This document shows positions 44,280-52,630 of a stretch of 64,000 bases of DNA, piece after piece. The notes under the pieces were generated by a model that saw only the letters and a list, made by a program, of their open reading frames with translations, had not been told where the DNA came from and made no database searches. Position numbers and translations under genes: made by a program. Source of the stretch: Hyphomonadaceae bacterium (lineage in GTDB: Bacteria; Pseudomonadota; Alphaproteobacteria; Caulobacterales; Aquidulcibacteraceae); the NCBI GenBank assembly GCA_016791445.1, contig JAEUMP010000016.1:1-64000 (forward strand), in the 5' to 3' direction. Within the stretch, counting starts at the first letter, position 1; every line of letters starts with the position of its first letter.

Positions 44280-44728
44280 TGGCCGCGCCGCCGCGCACGA
44301 TCCTCACGATCGGCTATGAGCGGCTGGGCTTTCCCGACTTTCTCGACGTCCTCGCGGAAGCGGGCGTGGAGACCGTCATCGACGTGCGCGAATTGCCGAA
44401 CTCACGCCGCGCCGGCTTTTCCAAGGGCAATCTGAAGGCGGGGCTCGCGAAGGTCGGCGTCGAGTATGTGCATCTGAAAGCGCTCGGCACGCCGAAGGCC
44501 GGCCGCGAAGCCAACAAGCGCGGCGACTGGGAGAATTTCTGGCCCATCGTCGACGACGCACTCTCCACGCCCGAAGCGGGTCTCGCGCTCGAGCAGGCCG
44601 CGATCCTCGCGCGGGCGAAGCGCGCATGCCTCCTGTGCCTCGAGCACGACTGGAAAGTCTGCCACCGCGCGCGCGTGTGCGAGCTGCTCGCCGAGCGCCA
44701 CGGATTCACCGCGACGCATCTCGGCTGA
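44279..44728 (+). CDS. DUF488 family protein
   Basis: A 149-residue protein of the DUF488 family. It starts with TILTIGYERLGFPDFLDVLA, contains VIDVRELPNSRRAGFSK, and has the conserved CLLCLEHDWKVCHR cysteine/histidine motif at the C-terminal third. The function of DUF488 is not known. The ATG overlaps the uppP stop, so the two are coupled; the two are unlikely to be functionally related beyond that. Convergent with the AbgT gene. Confidence 0.87.
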   Translation: MAAPPRTILTIGYERLGFPDFLDVLAEAGVETVIDVRELPNSRRAGFSKGNLKAGLAKVGVEYVHLKALGTPKAGREANKRGDWENFWPIVDDALSTPEAGLALEQAAILARAKRACLLCLEHDWKVCHRARVCELLAERHGFTATHLG

Positions 44729-44734
44729 ACCGCG

Positions 44735-46312
44735 CTACGGCGTCGCGTTCGCGGGCAGCGTGTAGTCCACCACCGCGCCGGGCCCGAGCGGCAGGCCGAG
44801 ATAGACCCACGCGAACGTCATGCCCATGCCGGCGATCAGCAGCCACAGCGAGAACGGCAACATCGTCGCCGTCAGGCTGCCGAGCCCGAAATCCGTCCGC
44901 CAGCGCTGGCAGAAGGTGAGCACCAGCGGGAAATAGACCATCAGCGGCGTGATGATGTTCGTCGCGCCATCGCCCACGCGATACGCCGCCGTCGTCATTT
45001 CCGGGCTGACGCCCAGCAGCATCATCATCGGCACGAGCACGGGCGCGAGCAGCGCCCACTTCGCGCTCGCCGAGCCGACGAGCAGGTTGATGCCCGCCGT
45101 GAACAGCACGATGAGCGCCAGCAGCGCCGGCATCGGCAGGCCCGAGTGTTCGATGGCGCCGGCGCCCTGCACCGCGAAGATGAGCCCGAGATTGGACCAG
45201 TTGAACATCGCCACGAAGTGCGCGGCGGCGAAGGCAAGCACGAGATAATAGGCGAGGTCCCCCATCGCGCCGGCCATCATCTTCACCGCGTCGCGATGGT
45301 TCTTCACCGTGCCGACGGCCGCGCCGTACGCCCAGCCCGCTGCGAGAAAGAGAATCATGAAGCCCGCGACGAGCGACTGGTAGAGCGGCGTGAGCCGCGC
45401 TTCCGGAATCGCTGCGCCTTCGTCGATCAGCGGCGTGCCGGGCCCGAAGGTGAAGAAGAGCCACATGCCCACCACCGCGAGCACGGCGAGGCCCGCGCGG
45501 CCGAGCCCCTTCTTTTCCGCAGCCGTCAGCGGCGCGTTCGCATCGCCGAGATTCTGCATCGCCTCGCCATCGGGCGTGCTGTAGCGCTTCAGGCGCGGCT
45601 CGATGATGACGTCGGTGACGAACCAGATCACCGGCAGGAAAAGCACCAGCAGCGCAGCGATGAAGAACCAGTTGCCGGCGATGTTGGCGTCCCACGCCGG
45701 CACGATCTGCTCGACCGACGCTTCGGTGATGCCGAAGAGGAGCGCATCGAGCTGGCCCGGCAGGAGGTTTGCGGAAAAGCCGCCGGAGACGCCCGCGAAC
45801 GCCGCGGCGATGCCCGCGATCGGGTGACGCCCCGCCGCTGCATAGAGCACGCCCGCGAGCGGCACGAGCACGACATAGGCCGCGTCGGCCGCGAGATTGC
45901 CCATCATGCCGACGAAGGCGACCGCCGGCGTCAGCAGGAATTTCGGCGCGTCGCGCACGCCGGCGCGCATGGCGGTGGCGAACAGGCCCGAGCGTTCCGC
46001 GACGCCGGCGCCCAGCATCACCACCAGCACATAGCCGAGCGGATGGAAGTGCGTGAACGTCTTGGGCATGTCGACCCAGAGCTTGGCGATGTTCTCCGGC
46101 GCGAGCAGGCTCACCGCCTCGATGATCTTCGGCGTGCCGTCCTCGTTGAGTTGCGTCGGATGTGGCGCCGCGTAACCGAACAGCGCCGCAATGGCGCTGC
46201 CGGCGATCAGGATCGCGATCAGGCCGAAGAAGATGAAGACAGGATCGGGGAGACGATTACCCGCGCGTTCGATCCAACCGAGAATGCCCTTCTGGCCTTC
46301 AGCTTCCGCCAT
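44735..46312 (-). CDS. AbgT family transporter
   Basis: A 525-residue membrane protein of the AbgT family, which includes the p-aminobenzoyl-glutamate importer and sulfonamide/drug exporters. Two helical hairpins carry the inverted-repeat motifs, for example SGGFSANLLPGQLDALLFG and GDGATNIITPLMVYFPLVL; the early GAGVAERSGLFATAMR is also typical. The ATG at 46312 has GGGAGAG 7 bases upstream. Substrate unassigned; no pabG-type hydrolase is nearby. The upstream gap is filled by repeat unit B. Confidence 0.9.
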   Translation of the reverse strand: MAEAEGQKGILGWIERAGNRLPDPVFIFFGLIAILIAGSAIAALFGYAAPHPTQLNEDGTPKIIEAVSLLAPENIAKLWVDMPKTFTHFHPLGYVLVVMLGAGVAERSGLFATAMRAGVRDAPKFLLTPAVAFVGMMGNLAADAAYVVLVPLAGVLYAAAGRHPIAGIAAAFAGVSGGFSANLLPGQLDALLFGITEASVEQIVPAWDANIAGNWFFIAALLVLFLPVIWFVTDVIIEPRLKRYSTPDGEAMQNLGDANAPLTAAEKKGLGRAGLAVLAVVGMWLFFTFGPGTPLIDEGAAIPEARLTPLYQSLVAGFMILFLAAGWAYGAAVGTVKNHRDAVKMMAGAMGDLAYYLVLAFAAAHFVAMFNWSNLGLIFAVQGAGAIEHSGLPMPALLALIVLFTAGINLLVGSASAKWALLAPVLVPMMMLLGVSPEMTTAAYRVGDGATNIITPLMVYFPLVLTFCQRWRTDFGLGSLTATMLPFSLWLLIAGMGMTFAWVYLGLPLGPGAVVDYTLPANATP

Positions 46313-46426
46313 GCAAAATCTCTCCCGCCGCCACGGCGCGACGCGAAGCCAGCACAAGCGCGGCGATCCCGCAAGAAAATCACGGAACCGTGATGGCCAG
46401 ACAGCCGCTCCAGCGCATGAACGTCC

Positions 46427-47255
46427 AGTAGGGGGAAACGCGAAGGCTATCCCTCGCCGCAAGGACCGCCGGCGCCCCGCCGGCAAACCGCATCCCCTTG
46501 GCGCACAAGGATGCCGGCGAGGGCGCCGGCGGTCCGCTGAAGAAAAATCACCTCCGCAATCCGACCGGGTCGGAAGCCATGAAACACTCCTCCCACGTCG
46601 CGTCGGAATGGTTCCGGCGTCACGAAGAGGAGAGCACCAGATGCAGATCGCGAAACCGCTACGCCACCGCCGCGCCGCTTACGCCGCCGCTGCGCGCGAA
46701 ATCCATCTGTGGCTCCTCCACGTTCTCGCGTGGGTCGCCGCGCGCGTGCGCCTGCCGCGCGTGTTGCGTCTCGATTTCCAGCAGGAAGTGCGCAAAGCGC
46801 GGCGCGACATTCGCAAGCTGATCTTCCTCAGCATGTGCTCGCGCCTGACCTATCGGCGCGATCCGCCCTCCTTCACGCATCATCCGCACGGCATGCTGGG
46901 CTACCAACGCCGCAAGATTCGCATCATTCACGCTTTCACGCGCGGCATACGCTTGCGCACGCTCGCGGACATGCGCGACGCGCTCGCGGACCTGGACAAA
47001 GTGGTGAAGCGCGCCCTCGCGCGACTGCCGGAATCCGGCGCAACGCCCGGCGCCATCGTCACGGTCCTCGCCGTGACGATCGCTCTCGGCGTGCAGATCA
47101 TCGCGCGCGCGACAGAAGCCGCAGACACGTCATGACCAGTCATGCCGGACCGCGCAGCTCCTGCTGCGCACAACCATGTTTGCGTCACGCGAGATTCTTC
47201 GGAGTCTGGCGGCGCCCGCGCATGCGCAGCGGGAGCGGCGTGATCCGGCATGAAT
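46427..47255 (+). repeat. Interspersed gene-bearing repeat unit, copy B
   Basis: A complete unit. The outer end (46427-46440) equals the outer end of copy A. A GC-rich palindrome follows, with left arm from about 46464 and right arm 46514-46534, then the conserved leader with CCGACCGGGTCGGA, the 164-residue gene (46641-47135), and a trailing inverted repeat (47141-47155 with 47242-47252). It accounts for nearly all of the 328-bp gap 46313-46640, in which I see no other gene. Confidence 0.75.
46641..47135 (+). CDS. Basic 164-aa-family protein of unknown function, copy B
   Basis: A 164-residue protein with very high Arg content, identical in length to copy C (60343-60837). Its N-terminal half has diverged (MQIAKPLRHRRAAYAAAARE) but the block TRGIRLRTLADMR (around residues 98-110) and the C-terminal RATEAADTS are shared with copy C. 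A hydrophobic stretch (about 23-40) and another at about 135-152 may be membrane-associated. The ATG is preceded by GAAGAGGAGAGCACC. Readings that extend further upstream pass through the palindrome and are unlikely to be real. Confidence 0.7.
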   Translation: MQIAKPLRHRRAAYAAAAREIHLWLLHVLAWVAARVRLPRVLRLDFQQEVRKARRDIRKLIFLSMCSRLTYRRDPPSFTHHPHGMLGYQRRKIRIIHAFTRGIRLRTLADMRDALADLDKVVKRALARLPESGATPGAIVTVLAVTIALGVQIIARATEAADTS

Positions 47256-47272
47256 GGATGCGCCGGTCGACG

Positions 47273-48253
47273 TTACGCCGTCTGCTTCGTCTGAAACTGG
47301 CCGTAAGGACGGAAGCGCCAGAGATAATTCGGCACGATGACTTCCACCGTCTCCAGCGGTGCGACGCCGAGATCGGCGATCGTTCCCACGCCCTTCTCGC
47401 CCGAGGCGCCGACGATGTTGTCGGTCTTCAGCATCTCCACCTGATCGCCCGTGATCGGCGGCGCGACCGGGATCACCTTCGCGCCGAGCGAAGCGAGCAT
47501 GCCGATCGGCCGTGCGATGAAGATCGGCAGATCGAGATAGCCGCGCTTCCTGTTGATCGTGGCTTGCACGAAATCGAGCAGCTGTCGGAAGGAATAGACC
47601 TTCGGCCCGCCGAGCTCGAACGTCCGCCCCTGCGCGTCGGCGCGCGTGAGCGAAGCGACGACCGCGTCCGCGACGTCCTGCACATGCACCGGCTGGAACT
47701 TCGTCTTGCCGCCGCCGATCAGCGGCAGGAGCGGCGAGAACTTCGCCATGTCGGCGAAGCGGTTGAAGAAATCGTCCTCCGGTCCGAAGACGATGGATGG
47801 CCGCAGCACCACCGCCGTGGGGACGGCCTCGCGCACGGCGCGTTCGCCCGCCGCCTTGGAGCGCGCATACTTCGCCTTCGCCCGCGCGTCGGCGCCGATG
47901 GCCGACACCTGCACGAACTTCGTGATGCCCGCCGCCCTGGCCGCCTTCGCGATCGCCGCTGCGGCGTCCGCATGCATCGCCTGGAAGGTCTGGCGCCCCT
48001 GCTCCCGCAGCACGCCGACGAGGTTCACGACGCCATCGGCGCCTTCGAGCGCAGCCGCGACCGAGTCCGGAAACCGGACATTGGCCTGCATCAGATGGAT
48101 CTGGCCGACATCGCCGAGCACGCGCAGATCCTGCCCGAGATGCGGACGGCGCATGGGGACGCGGACACGGTAGCCTCGACGCGCGAGCTGCTTGACCACA
48201 TGGCGGCCGACAAATCCGGAGCCGCCGAAGACGACGATGAGTTCGTTGCTCAT
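47273..48253 (-). CDS. Complex I NDUFA9-like atypical SDR
   Basis: A 326-residue atypical short-chain dehydrogenase. The nucleotide-binding motif VVFGGSGFVGRHVVKQLARRG is followed by the NDUFA9-type VRVPMRRPHLGQDLRVLG, VQVSAIGADARAKAKYARSK and LRPSIVFGPEDDFFNRFADM. In mitochondria NDUFA9 is an accessory subunit of complex I, and alphaproteobacterial homologues are thought to be related; here no nuo gene is near, so its role is open. The start at 48253 lacks a strong ribosome binding site. Confidence 0.87.
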   Translation of the reverse strand: MSNELIVVFGGSGFVGRHVVKQLARRGYRVRVPMRRPHLGQDLRVLGDVGQIHLMQANVRFPDSVAAALEGADGVVNLVGVLREQGRQTFQAMHADAAAAIAKAARAAGITKFVQVSAIGADARAKAKYARSKAAGERAVREAVPTAVVLRPSIVFGPEDDFFNRFADMAKFSPLLPLIGGGKTKFQPVHVQDVADAVVASLTRADAQGRTFELGGPKVYSFRQLLDFVQATINRKRGYLDLPIFIARPIGMLASLGAKVIPVAPPITGDQVEMLKTDNIVGASGEKGVGTIADLGVAPLETVEVIVPNYLWRFRPYGQFQTKQTA

Positions 48254-48400
48254 GGGGGCGATATGCGGCGGTCCGGGGGGCTTGTCCATGCGCCGCCTTG
48301 TCCGGGCGCGGCCGGCGCTGAAGGCGTGGGCGCCCCCATTCCCGACATGAAGGTGCAATACTGCGCCGCGACCCTTTCGGAAGAGACTTCGGAGAACCTG

Positions 48401-48952
48401 ATGATGACCGCCTCCTTCGCCCGGCCCCTCGGCCCGCTGATCGCCGCCCTCACCGCCCTCTCGCTTTCAGCCTGCGCCGGCGGCGGCGCCAATACGCGCG
48501 CCGAGGCCGACGAACTGCGCGGCCCCGCCTACCGGCAGTCGGCGTTCCTCTCCGGCGCGGCGCTCCTCTTCGTGCAGTTCGACGCCGACAAGGATTACGT
48601 CACGAGCCGCGCCGAAGCCGAAGCCGGCGCACGCGCGGAATGGGGGCGGGCTTCGGGCGGCGGCGACAAGCTGACGCCGATCCAGTTCGACGAGTGGTCC
48701 GCGCGGGCGCTGGGCGGCCCCAATCTCGGGCCCTATCGCCTCGCGTTCGATTCCAACGTCAACAACGAGATCACCGAAGCGGAATTCATCAACGCGGTGC
48801 TCGCCAAGTTCGAGTTCTGGGACAAGGACAAGGACGGCCGCGTGACGCGCGCGGAGATGGTGGAGCGCCTGCCCGAAATGCGTCGTCCCGGCGAGGGCGG
48901 GCCGCAGCAGGGCATGCCGCCGCGCGGCGGCCAGCGTCCGCCGCAGCGCTGA
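48401..48952 (+). CDS. EF-hand domain lipoprotein
   Basis: A 183-residue protein with a lipoprotein signal (lipobox LSAC, Cys at residue 25). Two calcium-binding EF-hand loops are visible: DADKDYVTSRAE and DKDKDGRVTRAEM, the second canonical and the first with Tyr in place of the usual Gly. A Pro/Gly/Gln-rich tail follows (GQRPPQR). It is probably anchored in the membrane facing the periplasm and may sense or store Ca2+. The ATG at 48401 has GGAGAACC ahead. A strong terminator shared with the convergent TonB-receptor gene follows. Confidence 0.83.
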   Translation: MMTASFARPLGPLIAALTALSLSACAGGGANTRAEADELRGPAYRQSAFLSGAALLFVQFDADKDYVTSRAEAEAGARAEWGRASGGGDKLTPIQFDEWSARALGGPNLGPYRLAFDSNVNNEITEAEFINAVLAKFEFWDKDKDGRVTRAEMVERLPEMRRPGEGGPQQGMPPRGGQRPPQR

Positions 48953-48960
48953 AACAGAAA

Positions 48961-48984
48961 CGCCCCGGTCTCGCGACCGGGGCG
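48961..48984. terminator. Bidirectional terminator between convergent genes
   Basis: CGCCCCGGTC-TCGC-GACCGGGGCG is a perfect 10-bp GC stem with a 4-base loop. On the minus strand it is followed by TTTCTGTTTC, a good fit for the end of the TonB-dependent receptor transcript. Confidence 0.8.
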
Positions 48985-49009
48985 TCCCGACTTCAGTGGT
49001 TCACCGACC

Positions 49010-51664
49010 TCAGTAGGTGACGCGGAGCGTCACACCGTAGGTCCGCGGATCGCCGAGGAACGCACCGCGGGCGTTGCCCTGCAGCGGCACGTTGAAGGTG
49101 ATCTGCTTGTACTCTTCGTCGAGCAGGTTGCGGCCCCACAGTTCGACGGCGACGCGATCGTTCGAGGTCGAAACACCGACGCGACCGTTCACCGTGAAGT
49201 AGCCGGGCTGGATCTTGGTAGGTTCAAGATCGGAACCGGTGACTTGATCAGACACGTAGCGGAAGTCGAGATAGGCGAGGCCATTCAGCGCATCCGTGAT
49301 CGACTTCTCGTAGGTGAAGGCGCTCGTCACCGTCCACAGCGGTGCGTTGGTGAGACGCGAGCCCGGCAGTCGGAAGTTAACCGGCAGCTGCGTCGGGTTA
49401 AGCGGGTTCGCGGAATTGACGACCCAGCCCGTGTCGTTGCCGTACTCGGCTTCGGTGTAGGCAAAGCCGCCCTGGTAGGAGAGGCCGGGGACCGGCGTCC
49501 GCCAGATGGCGTCCATCTCGATGCCCTGCGACGTCACCTCCGGAACCGACGAGACCTGGAAGGCCGTGCCGTTGAAGGTGTTGAGCTGATAGTTCTCGTA
49601 CTCGTTGAAGAACGCCGCGAGGTTCACGGTCAGCGCGTTATCGAGAAGGCGGGTCTTCAGACCCACTTCGAACGCATCGACCATTTCCGCCGCGAAGTCC
49701 GTCTTCCAGCTGCCCGGCGCCGGCGTGGCCGACGTGGAGAGCATGTGGTCGAAGTTGCGGTCGAGGTTGAAGCCGCCGCCCTTGTACCCGCGGGAATACG
49801 AGGTGTAGCCGCTGATGTCGTCCGTGAACTCGCGACGCAGCGAGATGACGCCCGACCATTCCTTCTCGCTACGCGACTGGCGACGCGGCGTGCCGTCGAG
49901 CGACGCGTTGACGCCCGAGATGCAGTAGATCGTCCGCGCACCGATCACCGCCGCCGCGCCGGCTCCTGCCGTCGTGAGATCGGTGTTGTAGCAGTTGCCG
50001 TAGAGGTTGCCGAGCGCAGCGCTGCCGGTCGCGCCGGCGATGGTTGCATTGAGCAGCGGCTGGGCGTTGAACCGGGTCGTGAAGCGACCGGTCACGTTCT
50101 TCTCTTCATCCGTGTAGCGCAGGCCCACGGTGAGGTCGGTCTTGTCGTCGATCGCCCAGATGTTGTGCGTGAACAGCGCGATCGAGCGGCTGTCCTGCAC
50201 ATAGTGGTCCGCGACGGGCGCGTTTTCGAACGCCGCCTCGACGGCGCCGTTGTCGTTCACCGCCGCGTAGAGCGCGCTGAGCGCGTTCACATACTCGCCG
50301 ATCTGGCTGCCGAACTGGATGTTGTCGCCGCGGGTGAGCGCTTCGTCCGAGTAGAAGACGCCGACGATCGAATCCACCGGGCCCACCGAGAACGCTGCAC
50401 GCAGTTCCTGCGTGAAGACGTCGAAGCTGAAGCCGTTGAAGCCGTCGTTGACGCGGTAATACAGGTCCGCCTGCGTGAAGTCGGAGTCCTGACCCTGACG
50501 GTAGTCCCAGTTGCGGAACGCCGTGATCGAGCTGATCGTCACGCCGCCCACATCCCAGTTCACTTCCGCCGACACGCCCTGGTCGGTGAGGTTCTGGTCA
50601 TAGGAGCGGTTGGCGAAGCCGAAGCGGTCTCCGATATTGCCCGTTCCCAGGTTGGCGAGGCCGCCGGCGCCGTAGCCGCCAAGCGCCGCGATGACCGCCG
50701 CCTGACCGGGCGACGACACGCCCCCGACCGCCGGCTGGAAGGGATCCTGCGCCACGCCGCTCGTGGCGGTCACGCCGATGAGGTTATTGTTGGATCGAAG
50801 CGCCGGATAGCCGTTGAGCAGCGCCGGGTTATAGACCTTCGCGGCGCAGCATGCTTCGTCCCGCTCCGTGTAGTCGGCGATCACGCGGACATCGATGTCG
50901 CTGGTCGGCGCCCAGGCCACCTGGCCGCGGACCGTCCACATGTCACGATTGTTGCTCTTTCCGGCGCCGAGATTGCCGGCGCCTGCGGGCAGCGCCGGAT
51001 TGGCGCCCGCGCGGTTCGTGTCGAGCAGGCCGTCACGCTCGTCCATGGCCGCGAAGAGGCGCACGGCGAGTTGCTCGCTGACGATCGGCACATTGATGTG
51101 GCCCGAGTAGCGCTGATGGCCGAGATTGCCGGCCGTCGCTTCGGCGGAGGCGCCGAATTCGTCCAGATCCGGGCCGGCCGTGCGCACGTTGATGAGGCCG
51201 GCCGACGTGTTGCGGCCGAACAGCGTGCCTTGCGGGCCGCGGAGCACTTCGATCTGCGACACCTGGCCGAGATCGGACAGCGCAACGCCGTTGCGGGCGC
51301 GGTAGACGCCGTCGACGAAGATGCCGACCGCCGATTCCAGACCCGGGTTGGAGCCTTGCGTGCCGATGCCGCGCAGGCGGGCCGTGGCGGACGCTTCGTT
51401 TTCCGAGACGTTGAACTGCAGCGCCGGGGCGACCGACTGCACGTCCTGCAGGTCGCGGATGCCGGAGTTCTGGATCAGCGCGGCCGTGACCGGGGTGACC
51501 GCAATCGGAACGTCCTGCAGGGCAGTCTCACGCTTGGTCGCGGTGACGATGATCTCGTCGCCTTGCGCGCCGTCTTCCTGCGCCGCCGCCTGGCCGTTGG
51601 CCACCAGCGCGGCCGCCGCACTGGCGGCAAACAGCCAAAACTTCTTGCGAACCTGTCCGGTCAT
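49010..51664 (-). CDS. TonB-dependent outer-membrane receptor
   Basis: An 884-residue receptor. A signal peptide (cleavage near AAAQEDG, residue 30) is followed by a TonB box-like EIIVTATKRE, a plug domain (GIRDLQDVQSVAPALQ, SNPGLESAVGIFVDGVYRARNG, IEVLRGPQGTLFGRNTSAGL), and a 22-strand barrel ending in TYGVTLRVTY with the aromatic terminal residue required for assembly. The plug start matches the large family seen in Caulobacter and Sphingomonas. Ligand unknown; no sigma-factor/anti-sigma pair is adjacent. The 258-bp gap upstream holds nothing else that I can recognise. Confidence 0.93.
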   Translation of the reverse strand: MTGQVRKKFWLFAASAAAALVANGQAAAQEDGAQGDEIIVTATKRETALQDVPIAVTPVTAALIQNSGIRDLQDVQSVAPALQFNVSENEASATARLRGIGTQGSNPGLESAVGIFVDGVYRARNGVALSDLGQVSQIEVLRGPQGTLFGRNTSAGLINVRTAGPDLDEFGASAEATAGNLGHQRYSGHINVPIVSEQLAVRLFAAMDERDGLLDTNRAGANPALPAGAGNLGAGKSNNRDMWTVRGQVAWAPTSDIDVRVIADYTERDEACCAAKVYNPALLNGYPALRSNNNLIGVTATSGVAQDPFQPAVGGVSSPGQAAVIAALGGYGAGGLANLGTGNIGDRFGFANRSYDQNLTDQGVSAEVNWDVGGVTISSITAFRNWDYRQGQDSDFTQADLYYRVNDGFNGFSFDVFTQELRAAFSVGPVDSIVGVFYSDEALTRGDNIQFGSQIGEYVNALSALYAAVNDNGAVEAAFENAPVADHYVQDSRSIALFTHNIWAIDDKTDLTVGLRYTDEEKNVTGRFTTRFNAQPLLNATIAGATGSAALGNLYGNCYNTDLTTAGAGAAAVIGARTIYCISGVNASLDGTPRRQSRSEKEWSGVISLRREFTDDISGYTSYSRGYKGGGFNLDRNFDHMLSTSATPAPGSWKTDFAAEMVDAFEVGLKTRLLDNALTVNLAAFFNEYENYQLNTFNGTAFQVSSVPEVTSQGIEMDAIWRTPVPGLSYQGGFAYTEAEYGNDTGWVVNSANPLNPTQLPVNFRLPGSRLTNAPLWTVTSAFTYEKSITDALNGLAYLDFRYVSDQVTGSDLEPTKIQPGYFTVNGRVGVSTSNDRVAVELWGRNLLDEEYKQITFNVPLQGNARGAFLGDPRTYGVTLRVTY

Positions 51665-51922
51665 CTAAAGTGCCTCCCTGGGCGCACGTGCGCCCGATCG
51701 AATTGTTGTGGCGTATCGGGTGACGACGTTTGTTTTCGGTTAACCGCCCTGCCCAGCGGCCCGGGAGCGCATCGCCGTCTTGATCGCCCTCGTGCCCCGC
51801 TTATCGCCGCCGTCGATTTGGGTCGAGACATGAACGGCAGTTTTGCGCGTGTTTTCACGCGAATATCAGCGCCCGCACGCGCGCTGTGTCCGAAAGGCAA
51901 CAATGCTGTAAATTTCTCGTAA

Positions 51923-52558
51923 CTAGTGCGTGAAGCCTTCAAGTCGCGCGGCGATCCATGCGTCCCAGTCTGTTGCCGCAACGGAAATCGTTTCGAATGC
52001 GACTCGCGCCGTCTCGCGCCAGAAGGCAGCGCGCGCATCAACCGACTCCAAACGGGACTCCACTAGCGGCGCAGCGCGGACTGCCGCCTGCAGGAAGCCG
52101 CCGAAGTCCGCCAGGGCGGACTGTTCGAACCGGTGTGCGACAGCCATGCCGACTTCCGCAGGCAAGCCGGGCGCAATGACGCCGATGGCGATGGCGCCGC
52201 CAGCCACGGCCTCGCCGAGGGCGATGTCGGAAGCGGCGGGATCATGCGGTGCATAGAAGAGGGCGCGGGCCGCACGCGCCGCCGCACGCGCGCGCGGAAG
52301 CCTCGGTTCATCCGGGCCTGCGACCACCAGCGCGACGCCGGCGAAATCGAGAGACCGCCAGCGACGCGCCACGAACCGCGCAGCCGGACCGAGTGCAGCC
52401 ATGGCTTCGGAAGGCGCCCGGTCGAACACGGTGACGCCGGCGCCGCAGTCGAGGAGACGTCTCCCCAGCGGCGCGAGGGAATCCTCCCCCGACAGCAGCA
52501 CCGCCGCCCGACCGGTCAGGTCGAGGAAGGCCGGCAGGAGGGGAAAGAGGCTCGCCAT
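51923..52558 (-). CDS. Siroheme synthase-like NAD(P)-binding protein (CysG N-terminal type)
   Basis: A 211-residue protein resembling the dehydrogenase/ferrochelatase part of siroheme synthase (Met8/CysG N-terminal). It starts MASLFPLLPAFLDLTGRAAV and has a Rossmann-like segment LLSGEDSLAPLGRRLLDCGAGVTVFD, then RSLDFAGVALVVAGPDEP and the DIALGEAVAGGAIAIGVIAPG region. The usual GxGxxG-type loop is altered to SGEDSL, so activity is uncertain. No other cobalamin/siroheme genes are near. Divergent from nadE. Confidence 0.75.
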   Translation of the reverse strand: MASLFPLLPAFLDLTGRAAVLLSGEDSLAPLGRRLLDCGAGVTVFDRAPSEAMAALGPAARFVARRWRSLDFAGVALVVAGPDEPRLPRARAAARAARALFYAPHDPAASDIALGEAVAGGAIAIGVIAPGLPAEVGMAVAHRFEQSALADFGGFLQAAVRAAPLVESRLESVDARAAFWRETARVAFETISVAATDWDAWIAARLEGFTH

Positions 52559-52630
52559 GCAGCTCCAGACTAACCGGCGTGACGCCAGTGTTAACCTTGA
52601 GCCTCGCGTCCCGCCGGAAAAAACGCCTAC

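Noticed and set aside
46641..47135. Repeat-unit proteins as REP-associated tyrosine transposases (RAYT)
   Set aside because: Association with palindromes suggested it, but no HUH motif or catalytic Tyr context is present, and the protein is too basic and short.
46709..48952. EF-hand lipoprotein fused to a long upstream frame
   Set aside because: The upstream part is out of frame with the repeat-unit gene and antisense to the NDUFA9-like gene; signal peptide and SD at 48401 define the real start.
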